Source of the DNA: Salisapilia sapeloensis
Taxonomy: Eukaryota > Oomycota > Peronosporomycetes > Peronosporales > Salisapiliaceae
Length of the DNA stretch: 47,163 nt
Reading direction: 5' to 3'
NCBI GenBank assembly: GCA_023334545.1
Contig: JAADVB010000149.1
Span: 1-47,163 of the forward strand
Part shown: one piece after another, positions 1-9,141 of the stretch
Position numbering within the stretch: the stretch's first letter is position 1
How the letters are laid out: every line of letters starts with the position of its first letter
Program-made: the position numbers and the translations under genes
The notes under the pieces: generated by a model
Told to the model about the DNA's origin: nothing
What the model saw: the letters and a program-made list of their open reading frames with translations, nothing else
Database searches by the model: none

Positions 1-118
1 GCCTTGGTTGCCACCGTTCTGGCCTTGGTTCTGGCCCTGGTTGTTGCCGTCTTCGTAGCCACCGTTCTGGCCTTGGTTACCACCGTTCTGGCCTTGGTTC
101 TGGTCCTGGTTGCCTCCA
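1..118 (-). repeat. Gly/Asn/Gln repeat tract encoding the LPMO tail
   Basis: Imperfect tandem units of about 21-24 bases, such as ttctggccttggttaccaccg on the plus strand, encode NQGQNGGNQGQ-type peptide. The repeat continues past the window edge, so copy number is unknown. It follows the folded catalytic domain and probably forms a flexible extension. Confidence 0.8.
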
Positions 119-795
119 CCGTAAGCGTTGCCGTTGTCGTTAGCCGGAGCCTCGAAGTTGTTTTCATCACCGTTGGCAGCAGAGTTCTCCGCAGCCGGAG
201 GTGCACCGCCGGCTTCACCGCCAGATCCATTTTCAATCTGGACACAGTTCTTGTACACCTGCCAGTCAGCTTCGTGAAGAGCAAGCCAGTAGAAGGTCAG
301 CTCACACGTGCCAGAGCATTTGGAGTAGTCGACCGGGATGGCAGCCGGGAAGTCCGGGTACGTGGAAACGCAGTTGTCATCCTGAGCAACCATTTGGTCG
401 TCAATCCAGACTTCGCACGGGCCAGTGTGGGACTTGACGAATCCGACCTTCTCCTGATCATTCTGCCAGGTCAAGGTGCTCATGCCACTCACATCGACCG
501 GAGTGGCCTGGCCGTCCGTAGCACCACATCCGTCAACGTTGGCGTCGATGAGCTCCTTGAGGCTCTTGTACTTGGAGTTGGCAAAGGCGTCCGAGAACGT
601 GTCGACGTTCTGTTGCGGGCTGCCATTCCATTTAAGGCCGCCAAATGCGTCCGGGTCAGACGACTCGGAAATGGTCGTGAGGAAAGAAGTGTCAACTCCA
701 TTTGGGAACGTAGCCTCCGGCTGGGAAACGTAGCCGTGGGCGTGGGCCTGATGGGCAGACAAAGCCGCGAGAGCGATCGAGAGGAAGAGCTTCAT
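1..795 (-). CDS. AA17-like lytic polysaccharide monooxygenase, secreted (3' end cut by window)
   Basis: Reads from ATG at 795 down to base 1 without a stop, 265 codons; the C-terminus lies outside the window. Residues 1-19 form a signal peptide ending AHA, so the mature protein would start at His20 (HGYVSQPEATF), the N-terminal histidine needed for a copper histidine brace. A second candidate ligand is His123 in SHTGPCEVW, and FYWLAL (168-173) may supply the axial aromatic. Cysteines at 90, 127, 142, 160, 164 and 183 suggest disulfides. Residues about 190-265 are a Gly/Asn/Gln-rich tail of NQGQNGG-like units. AA17 enzymes of oomycetes are known to cleave pectin oxidatively; that activity here is inference. 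A canonical oomycete initiator lies at 830-844. The family call rests on the His1 motif, size and host lineage; another oomycete LPMO-like family is the alternative. Confidence 0.8.
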   Translation of the reverse strand, partial: MKLFLSIALAALSAHQAHAHGYVSQPEATFPNGVDTSFLTTISESSDPDAFGGLKWNGSPQQNVDTFSDAFANSKYKSLKELIDANVDGCGATDGQATPVDVSGMSTLTWQNDQEKVGFVKSHTGPCEVWIDDQMVAQDDNCVSTYPDFPAAIPVDYSKCSGTCELTFYWLALHEADWQVYKNCVQIENGSGGEAGGAPPAAENSAANGDENNFEAPANDNGNAYGGGNQDQNQGQNGGNQGQNGGYEDGNNQGQNQGQNGGNQG

Positions 796-829
796 GTTGT
801 TCTTTCTGATGGTGTGCTCGGATGAAGGC

Positions 830-844
830 AAATTGCAGAATGAG
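830..844 (-). promoter_or_regulatory. Oomycete initiator (Inr) of the LPMO gene
   Basis: On the minus strand this reads CTCATTCTGCAATTT, a full match to the oomycete initiator consensus YTCATTYYNCAWTTT. It lies about 35 nt upstream of the ATG at 795, which gives the short 5' UTR usual in oomycetes. Confidence 0.8.
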
Positions 845-1846
845 ATTAATCGCCTTTGCTAGATCGACGACATCCGTCCATCCACCCTGGTTGCTAGCTT
901 CGTCAGCTCGACCTTCCCTCTAACCAGATGGCAAGCGGGTTTTTTACGAGATCTAATTTACGATCAAAAGACTCTAGTCCGAAGTATGCTACTGCACAGC
1001 GGGTTGCGATGTTACAATTGAACGCTGCTTAATCGTCGTCTGTACCCACTACATCGCACATATACTTTATCCAAGTGATAAAGCTGCGTTTAATCCAGAT
1101 GGTTTGGGTGCGCGCACGTCTTTCCAGGACTACAGGAAAGGCTGGCGAGCAACCTCTTGCCAAACGTTCTTTTCTGTCTCTATATATGACTGTTCTTCAT
1201 ACAGCACGTGCCTAGAATGGAGTTTCTTGGATATTATATATGCGATCTTGTTGACGAGTGAGCAAGTTTTACAGATAGTCGCTGTCCTATGCTTCAAATT
1301 GTTCCTGCGTCTGATTAATGCGATGTCTGGCACGTTTGCTCTGGATTGACTCAGAATGCTTTATAGAGTGAGCGTAAACTCAAATTTCTACTTGCTCTAG
1401 AAACAGCTTGCATGCATACGCGATAACTTTTGTTTCCCGAGACTGCTCTACAACTTTATTCAAGTCCTATCTACGGCTTTGAACCAACCCACGCGACAAA
1501 ATGCGAAATTACCATCGCAATGTGCCGTGTTAGCGACGTAGCTTGGAGGCACTACTTTCTACGATAAGGCGCCCAAATATCCATACGATTCATCCCACAC
1601 AAAATCTTGTATTCACCATATCCTGACGTCAATATCACATCTCAACTACTTGTACAACCACAGCAATAAGCTATAAATATCATCACTACTTCCAAATCCA
1701 CGCTGCCTTCGTAAGGCCAGAAGATATTTCTGATCCTTTGGATATCATGTTCCACCAACCAAATTTCATTGTTTAACAATCTATCCAATCAGCTTGTCTT
1801 AGTCCGCCCGCGTCCAAACGCGTTCTCACCGCCATCCACGCAAAGC
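845..1846. other. Divergent intergenic region between LPMO and GlyRS
   Basis: No convincing gene; short open frames at 1104-1349 have no recognisable features. CTATAAATAT at 1671-1680 resembles a TATA box upstream of the GlyRS gene, although most oomycete promoters lack one. A 9-codon AUG uORF (1747-1776) and the non-AUG GlyRS extension (1769-1846) lie at the right end. Confidence 0.5.
1747..1776 (+). promoter_or_regulatory. Short AUG uORF upstream of GlyRS
   Basis: ATG at 1747 opens nine codons ending in TAA at 1774-1776. It is out of frame with GlyRS and overlaps the non-AUG extension. It would matter only if transcription starts upstream of 1747. Confidence 0.3.
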
Positions 1847-3895
1847 ATGACCGACGCCGCTCCCCTCGATATCGACGGCCTTCGTGCCCAAGTCACCCGC
1901 CAAGGTGCTCTCGTTCGTGAGCTGAAACAGAACGGCGGCGCAGCAGCCGATGTCAAGGCTGCCGTCGACAAGCTCAAGGCTCTCAAGATCGAGTTCGAGG
2001 CCGCTGCGGCCACTCTCGACACGTCCGATACACTCTCGAAGAAAGAGAAGAAGGCGTTAGATGATTTGCTTATCCGTAAGATGTTTGTCGTCCCGTCCTT
2101 TGAGATCTACGGTGGTATCGGTGGTTTCTACGACTATGGTCCACCCGCCTGTGCCTTGAAAGCCAATCTCCTCCAGACCTGGCGACAGCACTTTGTTTTC
2201 TCCGACAAGCTCCTCGAAATTGAATGCACCAACCTCATGCCAGAGATTGTCCTCAAGACGTCCGGTCACGTCGACCGATTCACGGATCTCATGGTCAAGT
2301 GCGTCAAGTCGGGTGAATGCTACCGAGCGGACAAACTGCTCGAAGACCACGTCGACAATCTGCTCGACAAGAACCCGTCCATGTCTGATGAAGAGCGCGA
2401 TCGTCACCAGATGCACGCCACTATGGCCGAGTCGTATTCTCCTGAAGAGATCCACAAGGTTTTCCAGGAATATGGCATCAAAGCTCCTGGCACTGGCGCC
2501 GACTTGAGCTTCCCTGTCCCGTTCAACCTCATGTTCCAATGCCAGATCGGTCCGGAAGGCAATCTTCAAGGCTACCTCCGCCCCGAGACGGCGCAAGGCA
2601 TCTTCCTCAACTTCCGTCGGTTGCTCGAGTACAACGCCGGTAAAGTTCCATTCGGTTGTGCTCAAATCGGCAGCGCCTTTCGTAACGAGATCAGTCCTCG
2701 TGGCGGTCTCTTGCGTGTGCGAGAGTTCGCTCAGGCCGAGATCGAGTACTTTGTCAACCCGAAAGACAAGGCACACCCGAAGTTCAGTACCATCAAGGAC
2801 AAACAATTGGCGTTATTAACGAAAACACATCAGCTATCGGATGGCAAGACCATCTACATGACGTGTGGTGATGCTGTGGAACAAGGTGTGATTAACAACG
2901 AAAGTCTGGCGTACTACCTCGCACGTACGTATGCTTTCGTGCAAGCTATTGGCTTGGACATGGAACGCGTACGCTTCCGTCAGCACTTGGACACTGAGAT
3001 GTCGCACTACGCGACGGATTGTTGGGATTTGGAAGTCAAGCTGTCGTCTGGATGGGTCGAATGTGCTGGACACGCGGATCGATCCTGCTATGACTTGACG
3101 GTGCACTCGAAGAAGAGCAAGGTCGAGATGGTCGGTACGCACAAGTTCCCGACGCCAGTGAAGCGACAGGTCGTGGAGATCCAGGCGAATAAGGGCAAGA
3201 TCGGTCGAGCGTTTAAGAAGGAAGCAGCTCTAGTGAATGAAGAGCTAGAGGAGCTGAAGCAGGATCTAGAAAAAGCACAAGAAGTGGAAGCCGAGTTGGA
3301 GAAGAATGGCAAGGTCACGATCGGTCCGAACTGCACTGGAAAGGAGTTCGAGTTGGAGCGAGACATGGTGTCGCTGCGTATTGTCGAGAAGACTTTGAAT
3401 GAAGAAAAGTTCATTCCATCCGTGATCGAACCGTCCTTTGGTGTCGGTCGGATCCTCGCGGCCATCTTTGAGCACAGCTACTCTGCGCGAGAAGGAGATG
3501 AGAAGCGTGGTGTTATGGCGTTTGCACCGAAGATTGCGCCGGTGAAGGTGTCGGTGCTGCCGTTGAGCACGAACACTGCATTCGATCCGATTGTAGAGAA
3601 ACTGGAAACAGAGTTCTCGGACGAAGGTGTCGAGTGCAAGGTGGACTCGAGTAGCGCTGCCATTGGCCGCAAGTACGCTCGTGCGGATGAACTTGGCATC
3701 CCCTTCAATGTGACGGTGGACTTTGATACGACCAAGGATGATACCGTGACGCTCCGAGAGCGTGACTCGACGAAGCAGGTGCGACTTCCGATGAAGGATG
3801 TGGTCGATAATGTACGCAAGTTGGTGCGTGGTACGCGTTCGTGGGAAGAGATGACGCAGGAGTATCCTGTAGTTGCCACGCCGGATGACAAGTAA
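1847..3895 (+). CDS. Glycyl-tRNA synthetase (eukaryotic type, class II)
   Basis: 682 aa from the first in-frame ATG at 1847 (MTDAAPLD), intronless. It charges tRNA-Gly with glycine. Residues about 7-58 form a WHEP-type helical hairpin, followed by the class II catalytic core with motif 2 (FRNEISPRGGLLRVREF), motif 3 (EPSFGVGRILAAIFEHSY) and a C-terminal anticodon-binding domain starting near FAPKIAPVKVSVLPL. The frame stays open upstream to 1715, without an ATG. From TTG at 1769 it adds 26 residues with two Arg and no Asp or Glu, which resembles a mitochondrial presequence. Yeast GRS1 is known to make its mitochondrial form from an upstream UUG, so dual targeting from one gene is likely but inferred. 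Confidence 0.95.
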   Translation: MTDAAPLDIDGLRAQVTRQGALVRELKQNGGAAADVKAAVDKLKALKIEFEAAAATLDTSDTLSKKEKKALDDLLIRKMFVVPSFEIYGGIGGFYDYGPPACALKANLLQTWRQHFVFSDKLLEIECTNLMPEIVLKTSGHVDRFTDLMVKCVKSGECYRADKLLEDHVDNLLDKNPSMSDEERDRHQMHATMAESYSPEEIHKVFQEYGIKAPGTGADLSFPVPFNLMFQCQIGPEGNLQGYLRPETAQGIFLNFRRLLEYNAGKVPFGCAQIGSAFRNEISPRGGLLRVREFAQAEIEYFVNPKDKAHPKFSTIKDKQLALLTKTHQLSDGKTIYMTCGDAVEQGVINNESLAYYLARTYAFVQAIGLDMERVRFRQHLDTEMSHYATDCWDLEVKLSSGWVECAGHADRSCYDLTVHSKKSKVEMVGTHKFPTPVKRQVVEIQANKGKIGRAFKKEAALVNEELEELKQDLEKAQEVEAELEKNGKVTIGPNCTGKEFELERDMVSLRIVEKTLNEEKFIPSVIEPSFGVGRILAAIFEHSYSAREGDEKRGVMAFAPKIAPVKVSVLPLSTNTAFDPIVEKLETEFSDEGVECKVDSSSAAIGRKYARADELGIPFNVTVDFDTTKDDTVTLRERDSTKQVRLPMKDVVDNVRKLVRGTRSWEEMTQEYPVVATPDDK

Positions 3896-4201
3896 AGAAA
3901 ACAAGAGCATTGCATTTGTCATAGCATTTTCACTAAAAGGTTTTATGGGCGGTAGTGGAGGTTATATCTAGGCTACTTGGATATTGATTGTAGAGGTTTC
4001 TTGATCTTTATCTACTGCAGATACAGATCGACTTGAAGGATATTATAAGGATACATGCTGTATTATATGTCTATCGCTCCTAGTAACATGGCGAGCTATA
4101 TGCATGGACGAAAGTAGATCACGTCGACACCTTTACATCTCATAAACTGCTTGGCTCCTTCCAACCTACTCGCAGTACATTTTGTTACCATCACTTGTGA
4201 A
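3896..4201. other. Convergent 3' flanks of GlyRS and the 111-aa gene
   Basis: 306 bp of AT-richer sequence that should hold the 3' UTRs and poly(A) sites of both convergent genes. No gene or strong repeat seen. Confidence 0.5.
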
Positions 4202-4591
4202 CTACCTTCTGCACAGGTTGTAAATGGACCTTATTCGCAATGTACCTTCGTTCTCTATTTCGTACGTCCATTCAATCCCAGTCTTGTCGCCTACAGACCG
4301 TCAGCATCACTTGCTATTTCGATAGAAATCCATGATCTACATACCTTCCACAAGGAGAAGACAACCATGCGTTCGATATGGTTGCTCTGATGCAGGTGCA
4401 TGCTGAAACGTATTGGTCACATCCACTTCTCCATCTTCCTCCATTCGAAATATTTTAAAGTCTAGCTTTCCCTCGTCAAAGCATACTCTCAGCTTCGTTC
4501 CTCCCTTCTTCAACGCACGCGTCCAATCGAGCGCAGTATTTCCAAACGCATCGGTACTCTCCCATGTCCCCTTTAACTCTTCCGTCGACAT
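4202..4591 (-). CDS. Small unrecognised protein, possibly calycin-like
   Basis: Two exons on the minus strand: 4591-4345 and 4290-4202, with intron 4344-4291 (54 nt, GTATGT...CTGTAG). It encodes 111 aa starting MSTEELKGTWEST and ending in TAG. The peptide alternates short hydrophobic and polar stretches (KLRVCFDEGKLDFKIFRM; GIEWTYEIENEGTLRIRS), compatible with a small beta-sheet or lipocalin-like fold, but I recognise no family. No signal peptide or membrane segment. It lies 125 bp downstream of the chitin synthase stop on the same strand. A further exon after a possible donor near 4206 cannot be excluded. Confidence 0.6.
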
Positions 4592-4716
4592 GTATAATAA
4601 TTTTGTGTTCAAGATGAAACGACTAGAGGTAGAAAATCATTCTTGTTTCTCTCCTCCAAGATGGAACTTGCTAAGCTACGGAAATAAAAGTAAAGTTCTT
4701 CATACAAACGCCTTTT

Positions 4717-7491
4717 CTAGACGATCGAAGTAGGTCCACGTCCATTGTTCGACGCAAACTGTTCATCCTCATGCAACGCCGCGTAATGGTCTTCCAACTG
4801 TCGATTTGAGTTCTCTGGATACCCATTGCCATTTCCAGCACGAGACTTGTCAATCAACTGACGACGAATACCTTCCGTATGGATGTACACGAGGTGGCAG
4901 ATGCTTCCAAGCAATCTCGCGCCGTTAATCACCGCAACGATGATGAATAGCACAGGTAAAAAGTCATGCGCTTTCACGTACGTGGTCATCACGAGAGCAT
5001 AGATGACGTTCGCAAATGCCCATGTGATCAGGATATTCGTTCGGAAGGCCTCAAACTGACGCTTTTTACCGTCCATACGTTCTTCCATGTCCCTCCTCTT
5101 CTCTTCCAACGCCTTGCGTTTCGCCAAGACGTCTTTAAAGTCTCCTTTCTCACTCTCATCGGGTGCAGCAAGTCCTGCATCTTGTGTTAAGCCCTTGGTT
5201 CCCCACGACAGGTCTTGTAGATTACAGAACGAGTAGATCGTAAAGATATTCACAAAGCTAGGGATGAGGGCCGTGTAGTGCGTGAACGTCAGGACGATAT
5301 GATGGACTTCCCCCTGAAGCGCTGGACCGATAAAGAAGACACCGACCGTCAAGAGAGACACGACGATGGCGTATTTGTCTAAGGTGCCAGTGAAGAAGAC
5401 ACCGATACCAACGAGGGAGCTGAGGATCATGATGATGCCGAAGAGAGCGCTGACAAAGTAATACGTGAACTTCATGTGCTTTGGATCGTTTCCGAGACCG
5501 ATGATGATCAGCATGAGGAGACCGAACAGGTAGATGATGTTGAACAGGTAGACAGCAGCGTCTCTCGCTGCATCTGAGTAGTCCGACGTGTCGATAAATC
5601 CAAGTCGATTCTCTTGGAAACCTTGGAAGACGATGAAGAAGAGCGCGAGGTAGACATTTGCTGGGAGGACGAACGAGAACAAGGTGAAGAGGACGTGGTA
5701 GATGTAGTAGAAGAGCAGGAAGAACTTGCGGAAGAACGAGTGAGAGCTCTCCGAGTACACGCGACGCCAGTTCCAAATGTTGAACAGCGTGGCGAAGAAG
5801 GCACCGTTTAGCCAACGCTTGCGCTGGGCAATGAGACCGACGAGGTCATGCGGCACATCCGTTCTTGCAACTGCATCCTTCACGTAGTGCATCGTCCAGT
5901 TACAATTCTTACGAGCGAGGATCTCAAAGCATAGAATACGATCCTCTGCAAGGTACATGTTCCCGATGAACGGTCCAAGGACATCCAGATCGACATTCAG
6001 CGTCTGGAAATACGCGTCCAAAGGCGCTCCTCGAATCGCCACCCATCTATAGGCGGAGAAAGCGCCTGGGAGGACACTAATGTATCCAAAGCAGCTTTCG
6101 AGACTCTTGTCCAAGATGTTCGAGATCTTGTACTCAAAGTTTTGAGCTGACACGACCCAGTTCGCAACGTTTTTAAACGGATCTTCCACGGCTAATTGAC
6201 CACACGTGCCTCCGATCTGATGGTTGTTTTCAAAGGCGTATAGCGTGTGGTACAAGGCGCTCTTCGTCGGCATCGTCCCGACGTCCATGATGACAGTGTA
6301 CTCTGGCTGGATCTGCTCTGCAAAGGCACTAAAGTACCAGTGGTGCGAGTCCAGCTTCGATGCTTTATTCTCTTTCAAGGCAAAGACCGTTTGCATCGGC
6401 AACAAGCTCTTGCCGTTCACACTTAGCTGTAGCGTGTGCTCGAAGACGTGGCAATGAGCGCCGATACCAGCACTGTTAATGGTCAGCAAGTCTTCGTCGT
6501 ATAGCCCGATGGCTTCCAGGTAATCCAGCATCTTCTCATTGATCTGCTGTCGACCATCGGCAATGATACACACAACAACGTTCTGCCAAATGTCTTCGCC
6601 ATAGTACGTATTCGTAAGCGACTTATCGTGGTTGGCTTGCTGGTTACGCAAGTACGCGAGGTTGTTCCCAAGCTTTCTCAATGTCGCTTTCAATTGCTGC
6701 GGTCCCTCGTTGTAAATCGTGATACCGATCATCAACCTCGGTCGTCGGTTCATCTCGACGCATCGTAATCTGTATCCGGCGTTCGTAAAGTCCACTGGGT
6801 TCGGACAATAGACTGGCGTGTACCACGTCCGCTTCGCCTCTTCTTCTTCCAAGAACGGTCCGACCCAATCGTCATCCCAAAGACTGACGGGAATACCCAC
6901 CTTGTGGACACCTGGACGAGGGTATCGTTCATCCACGCGGCCCTCAATCCAGTCACAGAGCTTTCCACACCAATTGAGCATCTCAAAGCCTTTGCTCGTA
7001 AGCAAGTTACAGATCTTGGGATTCGGCTGACGTTCCGCTACATTTGCCATGGCATATCCACCATCCAGGTAGAGCTTTAAAGCGTCTCGATAACGTCGAG
7101 TCTTGAGCGCTTCTGCCGCACGATCGAGCGTCGATAGAGCCTCTTCCACGGACGGAATTTCATTATATGTTCGCACGAGGTCCGTCGCACTCGCGTATGA
7201 CTTCATGGACCCAATGAGATCCTGTACACTACGTGGGGGGAAGGCACTACTCGTCGGGATGTAACTCGACGTGTAGGCTTGGGAACCACACGAGCGGATC
7301 GACGCTGGTGGCTGTGCTTCATAATCGCCATTGGATTGTACGGAGGATGGCGGTGCCTGTGCTGATAACGGAGGTAAAAGGTGCTGCGAGTTCGGATGTC
7401 CGCTCATCTTGCAACGAGACGGTAAATTGGCAAGTGAGGTCGTTCCATTCACTCGGGTTCCTGCGGGAGATGCCAAGCGACTCTCTCCCAT
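4717..7491 (-). CDS. Chitin synthase with N-terminal MIT-like domain
   Basis: 924 aa from ATG at 7491, intronless. It is a membrane-bound GT2 enzyme that polymerises UDP-GlcNAc into chitin. Residues about 107-190 resemble a MIT domain (helical, with ALKTRRYRDALKLYLDGG), as known in oomycete chitin synthases and linked to vesicle trafficking. The catalytic part shows ITIYNEGPQQL near 256, CIIADGRQQ near 305, EDRILCFEI near 513 and QRKRW near 556, a variant of the QRRRW signature. Several membrane segments follow (about 580-760), then a charged helical stretch (LAKRKALEEKRRDMEERM) and two more membrane segments before a hydrophilic C-terminus. It is divergent from the 79-aa gene, with 273 bp between the two ATGs. 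Confidence 0.95.
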   Translation of the reverse strand: MGESRLASPAGTRVNGTTSLANLPSRCKMSGHPNSQHLLPPLSAQAPPSSVQSNGDYEAQPPASIRSCGSQAYTSSYIPTSSAFPPRSVQDLIGSMKSYASATDLVRTYNEIPSVEEALSTLDRAAEALKTRRYRDALKLYLDGGYAMANVAERQPNPKICNLLTSKGFEMLNWCGKLCDWIEGRVDERYPRPGVHKVGIPVSLWDDDWVGPFLEEEEAKRTWYTPVYCPNPVDFTNAGYRLRCVEMNRRPRLMIGITIYNEGPQQLKATLRKLGNNLAYLRNQQANHDKSLTNTYYGEDIWQNVVVCIIADGRQQINEKMLDYLEAIGLYDEDLLTINSAGIGAHCHVFEHTLQLSVNGKSLLPMQTVFALKENKASKLDSHHWYFSAFAEQIQPEYTVIMDVGTMPTKSALYHTLYAFENNHQIGGTCGQLAVEDPFKNVANWVVSAQNFEYKISNILDKSLESCFGYISVLPGAFSAYRWVAIRGAPLDAYFQTLNVDLDVLGPFIGNMYLAEDRILCFEILARKNCNWTMHYVKDAVARTDVPHDLVGLIAQRKRWLNGAFFATLFNIWNWRRVYSESSHSFFRKFFLLFYYIYHVLFTLFSFVLPANVYLALFFIVFQGFQENRLGFIDTSDYSDAARDAAVYLFNIIYLFGLLMLIIIGLGNDPKHMKFTYYFVSALFGIIMILSSLVGIGVFFTGTLDKYAIVVSLLTVGVFFIGPALQGEVHHIVLTFTHYTALIPSFVNIFTIYSFCNLQDLSWGTKGLTQDAGLAAPDESEKGDFKDVLAKRKALEEKRRDMEERMDGKKRQFEAFRTNILITWAFANVIYALVMTTYVKAHDFLPVLFIIVAVINGARLLGSICHLVYIHTEGIRRQLIDKSRAGNGNGYPENSNRQLEDHYAALHEDEQFASNNGRGPTSIV

Positions 7492-7524
7492 GCAGAACCT
7501 TTTCAAGATACGTTCGTATATAAT

Positions 7525-7539
7525 AAACTATTGGAATGA
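7525..7539 (-). promoter_or_regulatory. Candidate initiator of the chitin synthase gene
   Basis: Minus strand reads TCATTCCAATAGTTT, a near match to the oomycete initiator, about 34 nt upstream of the ATG at 7491. Confidence 0.5.
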
Positions 7540-7764
7540 CACTTCAACGTTTCAGACGAAACCTGCGTTCATCTGTACATGAGCTAAGTGGAGAAGGTGT
7601 AAGACGTGGTAGATGATTTATCTCCAAAAGCATGTTCATCAGAAGGTAGAGAAGTGCAGTTGATACGGAAGAAGGGATTGGACTAGATAGGAAAGAAGAT
7701 CTATACTTTGTCTCATACTTTAAAACTACTTTTTCCCGCCCAAACAAATCCAAAACAGCAAGAA

Positions 7765-8058
7765 ATGACCAAGTCGAGCGAGAAAGAAGCTACTGGACAC
7801 ACTGGGAAGCGAAAGCGTTCAGCTCGAGCTGTCACCACGGCTTCGCGTCTACGCACGAGTGAGTTGCTCGCTTCTACTCGTGACGAGTTGGTCCAGATCA
7901 AAGTACCTTTCCACCATCCATTCTTATCATCAATCGGCTAATTCACGTATCAACAGTCGGATCTAGAATCCATTGGTGCCGAACGTCGTGTCTTAATCGA
8001 TGAAGATCCAAAGAGTATTAAAACGACATTACCGCTTCAAGTCGCCAAGAAAAATTAA
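7765..8058 (+). CDS. Small basic protein, unrecognised (79 aa)
   Basis: Exons 7765-7902 and 7957-8058; intron 7903-7956 (54 nt, GTACCT...CAACAG), phase 0. The product starts MTKSSEKEATGHTGKRKRS and ends LQVAKKN. The N-terminus is basic with an NLS-like KRKR, and the centre (TSELLASTRDELVQIKSDLE) should be helical. No known family recognised. The stop codon lies only six bases before the stop codon of convergent POLD3, so the two mRNAs must overlap at their 3' ends. A plausible intron that keeps one clean frame supports a real gene. Confidence 0.6.
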
Positions 8059-8064
8059 TTCCAT

Positions 8065-9141
8065 CTATTGCTTCATGAAAAACGAACGTAAATCCTTTTG
8101 CTTGCCAGGAGCAGCACTCTTCGCGACTTGTTTCCGCTTTTTAGCGGTTGCCAATTGCTCCTTCCGCTTTGCTTCCCGCATACTCTTCTCCTTGGCGATT
8201 TCCTCTGCACTCATCTCCACTTCTTCCACACTCTCCTCCGTTACCATGTATCCTTGCTCATTAATCCTCGTCTTTGGTACCACTACCTGGCGTTTCGTCG
8301 GCACTTCAATCTCCATCGACACGTCTTCATCCGATTCGTTATTCGCCGTCCCGGTCGTTGTCTCGGGATCATTCGATTCTGGAGACGCAACTAACTTTCG
8401 TTTCACCGAACGAGACTTTGGCTTCTCTACTTCTTCCTCATCGTCCTCAATGATCCGTTTACCGGTCTTAGGCACAAACTTGGGAGCATCGTTATCGCTA
8501 TCACTGTCACTATCAACCGATAGAACGTTGTCCATGTTCGAAGGGTCTACTTTCTGTCGTTCCTCCTTCTTTGGTGGAGGTTGCACCACTTTTGGTTTGG
8601 CGCTTTTCTTACTACTAGCAGGGAAGAATGGTTTGCTAGGCTTGGGTGCTTTAATAGAATCGAATAACGAAATAGCTTCTTCTCCTTTGGCTTGAGTAGC
8701 ATTCTGTCGAGATGCGATATGAGTATTGGCGATGGGAGATGTGTAATAGGACTCAAGAGACGAAGTTAGACCGTGCTGCTTGGGTTGATCGTCAAAAGCA
8801 GCATTCCTATTCTGACGCTCTTGTAGCCACAGTGCAGTCGGAAGTGAGGATGGTTTGACGGTAGAGCTGTAGATGCCATAGATAGAGGACGAGTCGTCAG
8901 CAGTGGAAGGACGTAAGCGGATGGTACGAGAGCGAGGATCTACACCAGGTTTCGAGGTCCCATTAATCTCGACTTGGACGTGGAGGGTCTGCACGTCCGT
9001 AGCGTGAGAAGCAGCAAAGTCGCGAAGAGCAGTGCGACTAGTACTAGTGTCTACTTGGGATACTAAACTAAGCGATCGGTAGGATAGCGGCTCCTGCCCA
9101 TCCAGCACTGTCGTGGCAATCGCCTCCTCGCATGCACTCAT
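8065..9141 (-). CDS. DNA polymerase delta subunit 3 (POLD3/Cdc27-like)
   Basis: 358 aa from ATG at 9141, intronless. POLD3 is the accessory subunit that links Pol delta to PCNA. The N-terminal part (LSYRSLSLVSQVDTSTSRTALRDF) fits the winged-helix region that contacts the B subunit. The middle is low-complexity and charged (DSDSDSDND, KRIIEDDEEE, KSRSVKRK). The extreme C-terminus, KQKDLRSFFMKQ, is a PCNA-interacting PIP box (QxxLxxFF), exactly where POLD3 proteins carry it. Overall divergence is high, as usual for this subunit. The identification rests on architecture plus the terminal PIP box. Confidence 0.8.
   Translation of the reverse strand: MSACEEAIATTVLDGQEPLSYRSLSLVSQVDTSTSRTALRDFAASHATDVQTLHVQVEINGTSKPGVDPRSRTIRLRPSTADDSSSIYGIYSSTVKPSSLPTALWLQERQNRNAAFDDQPKQHGLTSSLESYYTSPIANTHIASRQNATQAKGEEAISLFDSIKAPKPSKPFFPASSKKSAKPKVVQPPPKKEERQKVDPSNMDNVLSVDSDSDSDNDAPKFVPKTGKRIIEDDEEEVEKPKSRSVKRKLVASPESNDPETTTGTANNESDEDVSMEIEVPTKRQVVVPKTRINEQGYMVTEESVEEVEMSAEEIAKEKSMREAKRKEQLATAKKRKQVAKSAAPGKQKDLRSFFMKQ

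Noticed and set aside
4-825. Long plus-strand open frame (273 codons) over the LPMO
   Set aside because: Antisense shadow of the LPMO; Val/Leu-rich repeat peptide arises from the NQGQNGG repeats.
2057-2806. 249-codon minus-strand frame
   Set aside because: Antisense shadow of GlyRS, no recognisable domain.
7492-7506. Longer chitin synthase start at TTG 7506
   Set aside because: ATG at 7491 is the first AUG after the initiator; the five extra residues have no support.
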